Origin: Branchipolynoe longqiensis
Lineage: Eukaryota; Annelida; Polychaeta; Phyllodocida; Polynoidae
Reading direction: 5' to 3'
Assembly: GCA_030323885.1 (NCBI GenBank)
Contig: CM059189.1
Span: forward strand, 52,549,661 to 52,613,660
Length of the DNA stretch: 64,000 nt
Part shown: piece after piece, positions 1 to 10,619 of the stretch
How the letters are laid out: the number at the start of each line of letters is the position of its first letter
Position numbering within the stretch: the stretch's first letter is position 1
Translations under genes and position numbers: made by a program
The notes under the pieces: model-generated
Told to the model about the DNA's origin: nothing
The model's input: only the letters and a program-made list of their open reading frames with translations
The model's database searches: none

Positions 1-1221
1 ATAAGCTCTACTGCAAAGGGGCATGTGATATGTCACGGCCCACCAGCAGGACGCCCAATGGAAGGTAACCATGCCAAGAGTAGCCAGATAACACACCACA
101 CAGCTACATACGAGCCTATGATATGTTAATAGGAGTAGGCTAGTCTAGTAATAAGAGTAGAACAAAATAAAATACATATATGCCAAGAAAATCCAAAAAG
201 ACTAACATAGGCTACTAACCATACCAACCAATTATCTATCTGCTAGTGAAATGCAGGCAATCAAATACCTTATCAGCAGCTTCTGAGTGGTAAGATAACA
301 CCAACACTGGCCAGCATTGAAAACAAGCCTGGGTACCCGGGCTTATTTATAATATTATATGCTATGGGCAGTATAAATACAGCCTCAATAAAAAATAAAA
401 AAAAATTTAAAACCATAAAACAACAACAAGCAACCTCCCCCAGCCAGTTTTAGAGTATCTGCGTTGGTTGGGCTCCTACTCCTAGATAAACTTTTTCTCT
501 CGACCGCCTCATGCTGCCCCACCCACTCCCCTTGCTCCCCTAACATTTCCAACTATTTACCCACTGGAAGCCACCTCCTGGCCATATGGGACCACAGTGC
601 TGCAGATTTGCATCCTTCATCGTGCCAACGCGACTGAAAACTTCCCCAAAAGCAAAAGCCAGCACTGTGCATGATATGGTGGCGTGTGGGTGCCACCTCA
701 GTACAGATGGATTTATACCAAGGAAAGTTCAGCCTGTGATAACAAACATGAGATCTTTAATGTTCTATACAAGTATGCAACAGTAACTCGATCACATCAC
801 TGCACGGCTTAAACATTCGCTGCTGCATTGTCCATGTTGCTCACAACGTGGGTAATTGAGCGCGCGATACAGGCACACACTTAGGAACTATGGACACGAT
901 CCCTGGCGCACCCTACCATTCTCTCAGTAACTAATAAATGGCCACCGCTCGATGCGCCATCTAGCGTAATTCTTATTAACAAACTCTGATGTATTACAAA
1001 TCTAGATACTTTGACCAGAGCGTTTCAATCAATCGGATGTGTTGTTCTCCAGCTTAGATTTACCGTCCCACCCAAACCCAACTACTAAGAACTTTATCGA
1101 TAGGGTTAAGTGCCTGGAAACCTCAAACTCTAAAACCTCAACATCACAACTCTAACTGTAACAAGCTGAATAGAAAGAATAAATGCCACTATATACTGTG
1201 CTGGTCTTGTGTTGATCAATT
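1..1221. other. no recognisable feature
   Basis: AT-rich single-copy-looking DNA. The short open frame near 586-786 has no recognisable domain and no support as a gene. No tRNA-like boxes, terminal repeats or tandem arrays were seen. Confidence 0.5.
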
Positions 1222-1457
1222 AGAAGGCAGTACTGAGTAAATTTAATAGAGCTTGTTGCTGCTGAAACCTGAGGCACTAATGTTTTGATGTGCTTGACAA
1301 AATTAAATTCGCATTCTTGCATTTCAAATATCGGAAGAGTTAGACATTTAAAATGAGCGTTAATTCAACTTAAAGCAAAGTAGATTATACCGATCAATCA
1401 AATGTATTGATGTCAGAAAATTGCAGACACTCAAAAATCGGATTGTGCAACTTTAAA
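1222..1457 (+). mobile_element. TTAA-MITE, 5'-truncated copy
   Basis: This is the right half of the roughly 350-bp MITE family that recurs through the window. It keeps the internal landmarks (tract near 'aatttaatag', then 'catttcaaatat') and a degenerate right end 'tgtgcaactttaa'. The left end is missing or too diverged to see. It abuts the next MITE at 1454. Confidence 0.6.
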
Positions 1458-1498
1458 ATTGCATAGTCCGGCGATTCTTAATTTCTGTCATTTTCTGA

Positions 1499-2351
1499 AG
1501 CCCTGGTCACATGGACGTAGGTGAACGTAGTGGAGGCTAACGTCGTTGAAAGTAGTTGAACATAGTTGAACGTACCGGCATCCGTACTTGTCCTTGATGT
1601 CAACTTGGTAATAACGTGGGTGTGCCGTGATCTCCGATTTAATTTTTGGACATGTTCAAAAGAGTGGTACGTTAGAGGCTGAATTTCGAATGTAGTACTA
1701 TTAGAACGTAGTAGAACGTAGTAGAACGCAGTAGAACGCAGTAGCACGCAGTAGAACGCAGCAGAACGCAGCAGAACGTAGTAGAACGTAGTAGAACGTA
1801 GTAGAACGTTGTAGAACGTAGTAGAACGTAGTAGAACGTAGTAGAACGTAGTAGAACGTAGTAGAACGTAGTAGAACGTAGTAGAACGTAGTAGAACGTA
1901 GTAGAACGTAATAGAACGTAGTAGAACGTAGTAGAACGTAGTAGAACGTAGTAGAACGTAGTAGAACGTAGTAGAACGTAGTAGAACGTAGTAGAACGTA
2001 GTAGAAATACCTCTTAATGTACTATAGTTTACTGTAGTATACTGTAGCATACTCTAGCATACTCTAGCATACTATGACCCGCACAAAACCATGGCCATTC
2101 CACGTCGAACATGCCATGGTCACATAGCCATTAGTGGACATAGTTGAATGTAGTTGAACATAGTTGAGCATAGTTGAACGTATCAGCATCCATACCATAA
2201 CGTATTTATCTGTATCATTCGGTGCAAAAGGTGCCTACCTTAACATATTTCAACGTAGTTTAACAAACGTACACCACGTTTGACCCACGTTAGCCTCCAC
2301 CACGTTCACCTACGTTCAGCTACGTCCACTAATGGCTATGTGACCAGGGCT
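1499..2351. mobile_element. inverted-repeat element T1 (PIF/Harbinger-like target), non-autonomous
   Basis: Perfect terminal inverted repeats AGCCCTGGTCACAT / ATGTGACCAGGGCT bound 853 bp. The host MITE supplies the empty site and shows a 3-bp duplication, TGA (1496-1498 and 2352-2354). Subterminal regions carry degenerate 'gaacgtagttgaa' motifs. The centre is a 10-bp tandem array. No transposase frame is present; the long reverse open frame is only the array read through. Known family fact: PIF/Harbinger elements make 3-bp duplications, usually TWA. Assignment to that superfamily is inference. Confidence 0.75.
1698..2006. repeat. 10-bp tandem array (gtagaacgta)n
   Basis: About 30 copies of gtagaacgta with scattered variants (gtagaacgca, gtagaacgtt), lying entirely inside element T1. 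The unit is a variant of the 'gaacgtagt' motif that recurs between the array and both ends, so the array probably grew from the element's own subterminal sequence. Confidence 0.9.
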
Positions 2352-2450
2352 TGAGATACCTATATTAGTTGAGCCTTATAATCTAACTTTGTTTCGTTTG
2401 ACGTAACTTTGTTTTAAAATGGGAGATACTTGACATGTAAACATGAAGTG

Positions 2451-3160
2451 TTTTGTTTTCGGAAACTTTTATCAGATTATTCAACTTTAAAGCTTTTTCT
2501 TGTTTGTGACAAGATATTTACCCCGCCCATAACGTAAAAGCCCCCACGAGGGCACTGGTTTTCAACGCTGGACAGCTGTGATGTTGTTTTTGTTCTGATC
2601 CTTTGCCCAGGGGTGTTTACCTGTTTCAGCTCAGGCCAGTCTCTCATGGTTTTGGGTGTTACTAATAATCTATGTTAGTTTGTTTGTATTTTTTCCAGAA
2701 TTTTTGTCTACTTTGAGTATGATACGTACTATGTACATCTACTTGGGTGTCATGTAGGCTTGCGGGAGAGGATCGTGTCTCATATTGGTTTGTTGCAACC
2801 CCCTTTCACCCAAGTCCTGTCGTTAGATAGTGCACTGGTGCACCAGAACACACCTGGACACTTCAGGACTGCGACTAAGTGTGATGGCTGTGTTGCTTGC
2901 TTAGCCATTTTGCATTTCAGGGTGGATCAGATGCATAACATTGGCCTGTCCATTTCTGTGTTGGTTTGTGCCATTACACATACCCGGGTGGACTGCACCA
3001 TGTGGTGATGGTTTCTCTGATGTCCTTAGTGCTATGGGGGGGGGGAGGGTAGTGTCCATATTTCTTTTTTTTCATATCTACCATTTTTCTGACCTGTCTT
3101 TTGCTTTTTGCGCTATTGCACAGCAAGCAGTGACTGTGCTCAGGGGCAGGTGTGGTGTTC
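2451..3160. other. no recognisable feature
   Basis: Unique-looking DNA with short T and G runs. Two short overlapping frames (2760-3180) show no domain. Nothing else was recognised. Confidence 0.45.
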
Positions 3161-3612
3161 AGGTTCTGTCATTTCTTTGAGATAAATATATTGGATTGCT
3201 TGTTATAAATATAATCTATCATCCTTCAGTTTGAAGTAACTTTTATTTTAAACGGTTAACTTTTGAGATATTTGAAGTGCAAACATGTCAAATTTATGTT
3301 GGCAAGCACGCCAAAACTTGGACACCATGGGCTTCTGCAGTAACAAGTTCTATTAAAGCTGCATAGTCCGATAAAGCATCGAAACTAAAAACTCACCTAG
3401 AATTGATTCTACAGATCTAACTTTGATACTGATAACACTTATCAAGCATTTGTTACCACATAGAAGGGGAACGAACCTGAGTCAATTTAATAGAACCTGT
3501 TGCTGCATAAGATTATGGTGTCAGAGTTTTGGCATGCTTTCCTAAATTAATTGTGCATGACTGCACTTCAAATATCCCAAAAGTTAGCCATTTCAAATAA
3601 AAATTACTTCAA

Positions 3613-4131
3613 ACTAAAGGAAAACATATTGTAATGATCAATCTAATATAATTATCTCAGACTAAAGTAAAACATATTGTAATGATCAATCTAATATAAT
3701 TATCTCAGACTAAAGTAAAACATATTGTAATGATCAATCTAATATAATTATCTCAGACTAAAGTAAAACATATTGTAATGATCAATCTAATATAATTATC
3801 ACAGACTAAAGTAAAACATATTGTAATGATCAATCTAATATAATTATCTCAGACTAAAGTAAAACATATTGTAATGATCAATCTAATATAATTATCTCAG
3901 ACTAAAGTAAAACATATTGTAATGATCAATCTAATATAATTATCTCAGACTAAAGTAAACATATTGTAATGATCAATCTAATATAATTATCTCAGACTAA
4001 AGTAAAACATATTGTAATGATCAATCTAATATAATTATCTCAGACTAAAGTAAAACATATTGTAATGATCAATCTAATATAATTATCTCAGACTAAAGTA
4101 AAACATATTGTAATGATCAATCTAATATAAT
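3613..4131 (+). repeat. 48-bp tandem array, left block
   Basis: About 11 units, each running from 'actaaagtaaaacatattg' to 'aattatctcag'. They are nearly identical: one unit lacks an A and one has 'atcacag'. The unit corresponds to one internal segment of the MITE, so this is local amplification of mobile-element sequence. The last unit stops at 'ctaatataat', where the LTR begins. Confidence 0.95.
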
Positions 4132-4465
4132 TGTAGTAGTCTGAACATGAGCTCTACTATCACGCGGTAGCAGCGGAGACTACGGCGCCATCAGCGCAGT
4201 TCCACTACACTGCGCTAGGTGGCGGCATGGGTCACCACCGGTCAGACCCCAACTGGGCTGACCTCTACTGCGTGTGGAATGACCCACCCCCCCACACACA
4301 CCTATAGAGTCGATGTGGGATCTGGCGAGTCAGGGGGCGGTTCAGACAACTACTGACGCCGCGGAGAGCAGAGGGTTCAATAAACCAGGTGAAGCGTACA
4401 CTGAATTGAATCTTGGTGTTCTTTCGTGTGAGAAAGGGTGAGTCGGAGGGCCGTGGGCCATTACA
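4132..4465 (+). repeat. 5' long terminal repeat of a Ty3/gypsy-like element
   Basis: It starts TGTAGTAGTC and ends CCATTACA, the TG...CA pattern of LTRs. Inside are a TATA-like 'acctatagag' and an 'aataaa' (near 4379) placed as expected for promoter and polyadenylation signals. It is followed at once by a primer-binding-like segment. No 3' LTR is present. Length is 334 bp. Confidence 0.7.
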
Positions 4466-4480
4466 TTGGTGCCGTGAGCC
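4466..4480 (+). other. primer-binding-site candidate
   Basis: TTGGTGCCGTGAGCC lies directly after the LTR. TGG is the complement of the CCA end of a tRNA, as expected for minus-strand priming. The exact tRNA was not identified. Confidence 0.6.
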
Positions 4481-4561
4481 AGCTTGCCTTCTGCGTAAGG
4501 GGGTGAGTATTGGACCTGGGCCATGGACTCCGCAGGTAGGTTCTCTTCGTAATTTGTAGTT

Positions 4562-6695
4562 ATGGAGGGAGTGACGGCCGGTCAACTGCGTAGTGGGCGC
4601 CAGTACCAAAATGATGGTACAGGGAGCCCCGGCGCAGTTGGGTCGCCGGTGGGCGTGGACGCTTCTGCGGTAAGTACACACCGCACCACGCTCACAGTTC
4701 ACCTGATAGGGATGTTGATGTTTGTACGTTCATTCCTAATACAGGTGCCGGCGTTGTAGGGGACCGCCGCCGTGTGTCAGTGAGTGGGGGGGGCGTAGCC
4801 ACTCCCGCGCCATTGCCGGTGGTGTCGCCTAGAAGTGCTGAGGGTGCTGATAGCTATTGGTCGCAGTTAGCCCGACTGAGTGGCAGTCCGCCACCCGGTA
4901 TTGCGCCGTTGTTTACAGCGGGGGCGATACAGGGTGGTGGGCGTGACGCGCGGTTGGGCGCTCGTTCTGATAGTGGTGGCGCGGCGTTGAGAAATGGCGC
5001 GCCATCAATAGCAGTGCAAGATGTTCTCTCAGTTGATAGAAATACTGGGGAGGGCATTACGGGGAGTGCGATGAAGGTGGGCTTCGCTCTTGATGATATG
5101 CAGTCTCTGTCGATCAGTAGTGATTCGGGGTCGAGTGTACGTGAGGGTAGCAGTTCAATCGCGTGTCGTGAGGGCTTAGGTCTGGCTGGGCGCGGGGGGT
5201 CTGTGGGAGGCATACCGCTGGAGTATTCGCCGTGGGGGAGTTCAGCTGTCCGTTCTGTGGGGACGGGAGCTGGGCGTGCAGGTCCCCGAGATCCCGATGA
5301 TAGGGAGAGTTCCCCGGCTTTGGAGACAGGGTTCGTAGCCGATGACTCGTTGACGTTTGCGTTGGAGCATGATTTGGTTATGAGTCGTACGTTTTCTGGG
5401 TCGCAGTCGGAGGTGGAGCGTCAAGAGGGGATGCGGATCCGCCGACTGCGAGCTTGGAAGCGGGTCCAGTTTGACCGGATGGCGGAGGAGAGGCGGTCGT
5501 TGGATGAGTTGAGGGTCTCCAATGCTGCCGCCTTCACGCGCGAATTAGCAGAGCTAAGCGCGGCGCGTCGTGTGTCCGCAGAAGAGGCAAGGTCTAATCG
5601 ATTGTTGGTGGGCGAGCAGCAGGCTGCGTTCACTAAACAGACGGTGGACTTGTCTATGCGGGAGGCGCTTAATAATCACTTACAGGATGAGAATCAGTGA
5701 TGTGAACGGTTGCTAGCTGCCGAGAGGTGTAGCATTAATTCTGCTCTGGGGGTTCTTGTAAGTGAGCGCGCAGCTTTCCAGGCTGAGAAACTGGCGTTTC
5801 AACGCGGTTTGGAGCTTGGGGAGAGTAATGTGGGGGTTACTGAGTCTACGCGGTTAGATAACTGCGAGACGCAGTATCCAGTGCATACTGCGCGCCCGGT
5901 TTCCGCGGGTAGCTCGCCGCGTTCTCCGGCGCCCTCTAAGGGGGGCGGCGGGGGAGGTGGGGGTCCTAGGGAGCCGGAGCCCTCCAGGGAAGACGGTACC
6001 TCTAAGGGGGGGGGCTTCTGGGCAACATCTGAGAGGTGTTGTTCAGGACTCCGTTTACGTGGGTAATACTCATGAAGAGGTACGGAGGGAGAGGATTCCC
6101 GACCCGGTAGGTGTGGGGGGTGACGCAGTTCCGATTGCGTCATTGCCTGGGCTGCCGGTAGGTCGCCAGTACTCGGTGGAAGAGATGTGGTTGTACCGTA
6201 ATCATCCTGCAATAATGGATGTGATTCGGGAGCCTGCTTCGATTGGGGGTGGGGCCGGTTGGGAGTCGTGTAATCGGGATACGTTGGAGCTGGATGAGAA
6301 TGTTCTGAGGTATCCCGTGGCAGGTTCTGCACGTATTCCAACGCTGCGTCCTAATCCATTTACAGGTATTAAGCAGGAATGGAATATCTGGTGGCGGGAC
6401 TTTACGTTGGATATGCGGTCAAATATGTGGGATGAGAGGGTAGCTCTCATTCAACTGTTGCCTCTGTTAAGGGGGGGGCCGGCGCAGGACTGCGTGGACG
6501 CGTGGAGGCGTCATGGGTTGACGACGATGAGGGAGTTGCTTCCTATCATCTCGTATAAGTTCCGACCAGTGGACCCCATGGCGCGGTGGTATCAGTGGAA
6601 GAAACGCGTCCAAACTGCCCGAGATGGATCGTACCGCGCGTACGGTTTACAGCTTCAGGTTGATGGGCGGGAGGCTGCCAGAGATACGGGGATGA
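4562..6695 (+). pseudogene. Ty3/gypsy-like gag, broken and 3'-truncated
   Basis: Gag is the structural protein of LTR retroelements. The ATG at 4562 opens a frame with 'LRSGRQYQ' near its start. The frame shifts in about 4670-4740, continues through 4774-5700 and stops at a TGA (5698-5700). It continues in frame to about 6000, then shifts again near the G run at 6006-6014. The last part (to 6690) has the retrotransposon-gag pattern: 'EWNIWWRDF', then 'LLPLLRGGPAQD', then 'F' and 'W..KKRVQ' blocks. The middle is Gly/Ser-rich with Glu/Arg/Ala-rich stretches. No protease, reverse transcriptase or integrase follows; coding sequence ends where the 48-bp array resumes. A GTAAGT...ACAG pair at 4670-4744 could be read as an intron, but splicing to that AG runs into a stop. 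Confidence 0.7.
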
Positions 6696-7612
6696 TATCT
6701 CAGACTAAAGTAAAACATATTGTAATGATCAATCTAATATAATTATCTCAGACTAAAGTAAAACATATTGTAATGATCAATCTAATATAATTATCTCAGA
6801 ATAAAAAAAACACATATTGTAATGATCAATCTAATATAATTATCTCAGACTAAAGTAAAACATATTGTAATGATCAATCTAATATAATTATCTCAGACAA
6901 AGTAAAACATATTGTAATGACAATCTAATATAATTATCTCAGACTAAAGTAAACATATTGTAATGATCAATCTAATATAATTATCTCAGACTAAAGTAAA
7001 ACATATTGTAATGATCAATCTAATATAATTATCTCAGACTAAAGTAAAACATATTGTAATGATCAATCTAATATAATTATCTCAGACTAAAGTAAAACAT
7101 ATTGTAATGATCAATCTAATATAATTATCTCAGACTAAAGTAAAACATATTGTAATGATCAATCTAATATAATTATCTCAGAATTAAAAAAAAACATATT
7201 GTAATGATCAATCTAATATAATTATCTCAGACTAAAGTAAAACATATTGTAATGATCAATCTAATATAATTATCTCAGACTAAAGTAAAACATATTGTAA
7301 TGATCAATCTAATATAATTATCTCAGACTAAAGTAAAACATATTGTAATGATCAATCTAATATAATTATCTCAGACAAAAGTAAAACATATTGTAAGTCA
7401 TCAATATAATTATCTCAGACTAAAGTAAAACATATTGTAATGATCAATCTAATATAATTATCTCAGACTAAAGTAAAACATATTGTAATGATCAATCTAA
7501 TATAATTATCTCAGAATAAAAAAAAAACATATTGTAATGATCAATCTAATATAATTATCTCAGACTAAAGTAAAACATATTGTAATGATCAATCTAATAT
7601 AATTATCTCAGA
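6696..7612 (+). repeat. 48-bp tandem array, right block
   Basis: About 19 units of the same repeat as the left block. Three units carry an A-run variant ('cagaat' plus 8-10 A near 6800, 7180 and 7513), suggesting multi-unit duplication. The block resumes at 'tatctcag', exactly the phase at which the left block stopped. Confidence 0.95.
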
Positions 7613-7775
7613 GAGATGCCACCAACTAAAAACCATCGGACCATGCAACTTTAAATTGACTTGGTATTCCTTTCTATGTGACAACAAATGCTTGATATTT
7701 AATGATAAGCGCGTCAGTATCTAAGCTAGACACGTTTTGAAAATGTGATATTTTCATCGGACAGTGCAGCTTTAA

Positions 7776-8094
7776 CTAATTTCACAATTTTAAAACAAGG
7801 CCCACTTCTAAAGGAAATGCACAGTCACAGCCGTGCTCAGACGCACGACTGTCGGGTTACCCTGGACGACAATGAAACAAAACGTGCGCAAATGTCGTCT
7901 GCCCGGAAGTCAGTCTTTTCGCGCCAAGTCACAGTCGGGCTTTAACCCTTTGTGTACAGCATCACGTGCACACAGTGGGACCCCAGTTACTGCCTCCCAC
8001 TGACTCACCAGCGTGACGCGCCGCACGCCGCGCACGCGCACCGCACGCGCGCCGCCTACACTGCGCATGCGCAACAGTTATTTGTCAATCAACA
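7776..8094. other. no gene; CpG-rich patch
   Basis: Contains a CpG-rich stretch (about 8010-8075, alternating gcgcac/cgcgcc). No open frame with a recognisable domain. Confidence 0.4.
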
Positions 8095-8345
8095 CTCACC
8101 ATGTGAAGTTGAGATCTTCAAGGAGAGGCCCAGACTTGAGGTCAGGAAATACTCCTTTTTCTTTCGAGTGACAGATCCATTGAAGAGTCTTCCAGACCAA
8201 GTGGTTAAACTTAAAGCACCAACGGTAGAAACATTTGAGAAAAGGCTGGATAGACATTGGAGAGGACACCCACAATTATAGGACTTCAAGGCTCTCTCCA
8301 CCGACATATGCTTGCAAATTTGTTTTATAACCATAATGAGCTGAC
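8095..8345 (+). pseudogene. non-LTR retrotransposon, C-terminal fragment of the reverse transcriptase protein
   Basis: The open frame ending at 8281 contains 'LEVRKYSFFFRVTD', 'SLPDQVV' and 'APTVETFEKRLDRHW'. This is the usual C-terminal tail of many LINE-encoded endonuclease/reverse transcriptase proteins. Everything upstream (endonuclease, polymerase core) is absent, and 'LKS' replaces the usual 'WN' before SLP. Probably a 5'-truncated, decayed insertion. The clade cannot be told from so little. Confidence 0.55.
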
Positions 8346-8672
8346 ATTAGAGGCTCAATAGGGCCTAGATCAGCCAACAGAGGATCTGTAAGTTAATGTG
8401 ACTGTGAGATCACTTGCTGTCCGAACTCCACCTCGTCCACACCTCGTTTATCTCCCTTCAGCTGCTGGTCTCCTCTCCTGGATTTATCTTTAAAATATAT
8501 TGCAGGGGGAGTCTGGCCAGCTTTTCACCTTCTACCGCCACTACTCCGTTTGTGTCTCCGGCTTGCCGACTGGTCACCACAAAGCAAGGAGGCACAGCTC
8601 TTTGACTCAATTCTCCTCACTTCTCCTTCGGCAATCTTACCTGTTCAGCGGGTGGGTGGTAGTCGGTTGGAG
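8346..8672. other. no recognisable feature
   Basis: Mixed-composition DNA with overlapping short frames and no domain. Nothing recognised. Confidence 0.4.
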
Positions 8673-8995
8673 GTTGGTTGGTTGTTGGAGTTTTACGTCC
8701 TGCCAACATACAAGGTCATATCAGGATGGGTACCGACTTTTGACAGGGCACATTCATGGTGACTTTATAGGCCACCAGCATAATGATGTGATATCCCACT
8801 CAGTCACATTATCCTGACACCAAGCCAAACCGGTCCTTGCCCTGTCCTAATAATGTTGAGCGTCTGGCTAGGAAACAACGAGTATAAATGTTTAAGTCAT
8901 TGCTTTGACTCGAGCAGCGTTCAAACTGGTTTGAATTCCATAATCTACCAAAACGGGAGATGGATGCTCAACTCATTCAGCCATCCAGGGTGGTA
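8673..8995 (-). mobile_element. SINE-A copy
   Basis: Antisense copy: it starts with the reversed 3' tail ('gttggttgttggagttttac') and ends with the reversed tRNA-like head. The body matches other copies but has lost part of the 'tgccccactggg' segment. Confidence 0.85.
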
Positions 8996-9023
8996 GTCAG
9001 GGACGGACGCTGCAGACCCAATA

Positions 9024-9771
9024 GACTACATCACCGTTCCAGCAGCAATGTGCATTGTGGGATGTGTCAGAGCAAAACAAACCCACGAGAAGCACATGGC
9101 ACATGCTAATACATTGGGTGCAGCTATGAAATGTGCTCGTTTAAGCTCATCTCAGCTCTTGTTTGAAACATAGAATACCAACTAAAAAAATATATATAAT
9201 AAATTAAGATATTAATCTTTTATCCAGCATTGCATTTACATCAATATAATATGCATATCTTATGCCATGTGCATTTAGATTTAGACAAATCTGGACACTC
9301 AGACTAGTGTTAGAGCCATAGCCAGTCAGTTTTACTTATTTTATTAATGTTTTTATTTATATCCTATGGTTAATGACATATGTAGAACTAGAAAATTAGT
9401 AGGGTTAATCAGATATTGGTTATATATTTCTCTGAAACAAGTGTATGTTGACACATTTGGCATTTTAATATTTAGAACAAGAATTAATAATGGTGATGTG
9501 GATATCACTGATTGTTTTGTGTGGAATTGTATGTTTCTTAGCTCAAAATGTTTAACTATGGCTAGTTTTGTCTTAGCTATATTCATCAGATCATTATATT
9601 GCATGTGTGCATACATGTTTATGCCAAATTGTTATGTATTTCTATTCATTTTGAATCAAATCAAAGTTTTTCCCTATGCATATCGACAAACTCAATGACC
9701 ATTCGCATTTGCTTTGCTGCCAACTCTGTTTTCAGCACATGCGCATGCGCAGTAGGAACCGTGATCTCGTC
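9024..9771. mobile_element. TA-flanked inverted-repeat element, copy 1
   Basis: 748 bp with ends GACTACATCACCGTTCC and GGAACCGTGATCTCGTC, flanked by TA. A second copy at 56040-56775 is collinear along its whole length, which fixes both ends. Interior is AT-rich with no convincing transposase. Two overlapping frames (9353-9698) appear because the interior is poor in stops; they are not conserved as proteins between the two copies. A TA duplication fits Tc1/mariner-type elements, but superfamily is undecided. Confidence 0.8.
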
Positions 9772-9841
9772 TATCAATCATGTTTGACGCGACGCGGTTT
9801 GAGGTACGTGTAAAAAGGGCGGGCGTTCCGACCTGCGGGAT

Positions 9842-10395
9842 GTGTGTGAGTGTTGTGTCAGTGTCTGGATGTGTGTGTGGGTGGGTGTGGGGGTGGGGGT
9901 GAGTGCGTGTGTGAGTGTGGGTGTGGGTGTGGATGTGGGTGTGGATGTGGGTGGTGTGGGTCTTTTGATGTGAGTGTGTGTTAGAGAGTGAGTGTGTGAG
10001 AGTGAGTATGTGAGTGAGTGTGCTAGAGAGTGAGTGTGGGTGTGAATGTGAGTGAGTGTGTGCGTGTGTTGGGGAGTGAGTGTAAATGCGAATGACGGTG
10101 AGTGAGTGAGGGTGTGAGTGAGAGTGTGAGTGAGTGTGTGAGTGAGTGTGTGTCGCTGAGTGTGTTGGAAAGTGAGTGCGTGAATGTGAATGAGTGAGTG
10201 AGTGAGTGTGTGAGTGTGTTGGAGAGTGAGTGTAAATGCGAATGAGTAGTGAGTGTGTTGGTGTGAATGAGAGAGTGTGTGAATGTGAGTGTAAGTATGA
10301 GTGAATTTGTGAGTAAGTGCGTTGGAGAGTGAGCGAGTGTGAACGTGAGTGGGTTTGTTGGAGAGTGAGTGTGTTGGAGAGTGAGTGTGTGCATA
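9842..10395. repeat. GTGAGTGT-type microsatellite
   Basis: About 550 bp of irregular gtgtgagt/gtgggtgt repeats. The long reverse Thr/His/Ser-rich open frames here are artefacts of the repeat. Confidence 0.95.
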
Positions 10396-10619
10396 CAGAG
10401 GGCGTGTGACGACCGCAAAGGCCCGGCGCTCCGCCCACGTGCACAAACAGCGTCCCGGAGACCTGCATTGACGCCCACAGTTACCTGGACCCCGCCACGC
10501 CCCTACTCCACCCCTCACCCCGCCCTTATCCACCCGCAGCTCTCCTCACCCCACAGCCCGGCGCTCGGAGTGTGGGAACAGGCTGTCACAAGCGGCGTTC
10601 GTTACGTGTCACGACGTAA
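10396..10619. other. GC-rich spacer
   Basis: GC-rich unique-looking DNA with no supported feature. Confidence 0.4.

Larger units (their letters stand above)
1454..2450 (-). mobile_element. TTAA-MITE split by an inverted-repeat element
   Basis: The end 'ttaaaattgcatagtccg' at 1454 begins a MITE in reverse orientation. It runs to 1498, is interrupted by the element at 1499-2351, and resumes at 2352 with 'gatacctatattag'. It can be followed to about 2450, after which similarity is lost. Confidence 0.6.
3353..7654 (+). mobile_element. inner TTAA-MITE enlarged by a tandem array and a retroelement fragment
   Basis: It begins 'ttaaagctgcatagtccgat' and ends 'atcggaccatgcaactttaa', with TTAA duplicated at 3353-3356 and 7651-7654. 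From 3353 to 3612 it follows the family consensus. The segment that normally follows ('actaaagtaa...tatctcag') is then repeated many times (3613-4131 and 6696-7612), with a foreign LTR-gag fragment between. An ordinary copy is about 350 bp; this one spans 4.3 kb. Confidence 0.8.
3161..7775 (-). mobile_element. outer TTAA-MITE, host of the inner MITE
   Basis: The left part (3161-3356) reads as a reverse MITE from 'ctgtcatttctttgagat' to 'caagttctattaa'. The right part (7651-7775) continues with 'ttaaattgacttggtattcc' to the end 'cagtgcagctttaa'. Intact relatives (for example near 28680 and 51000) contain 'tctattaaattgac' uninterrupted, so the two parts are one MITE opened at its internal TTAA. 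The outermost left terminus is missing. Confidence 0.75.

Noticed and set aside
4670..4744. Spliceosomal intron in gag (GTAAGT...ACAG)
   Set aside because: Joining at that AG leads directly to a TAG stop; a frameshift explains the frame change better.
3613..7612. CRISPR-like array
   Set aside because: Units are contiguous 48-bp repeats without variable spacers, in a eukaryotic MITE; it is a tandem satellite.
9353..9698. Small membrane-protein-like frames in the TA-flanked element
   Set aside because: Not preserved in the second copy; AT-rich DNA gives hydrophobic frames by chance.
9842..10395. Telomeric repeat
   Set aside because: The unit is GTGAGTGT-like, not TTAGGG or TTAGG; no telomeric run was seen in the window.
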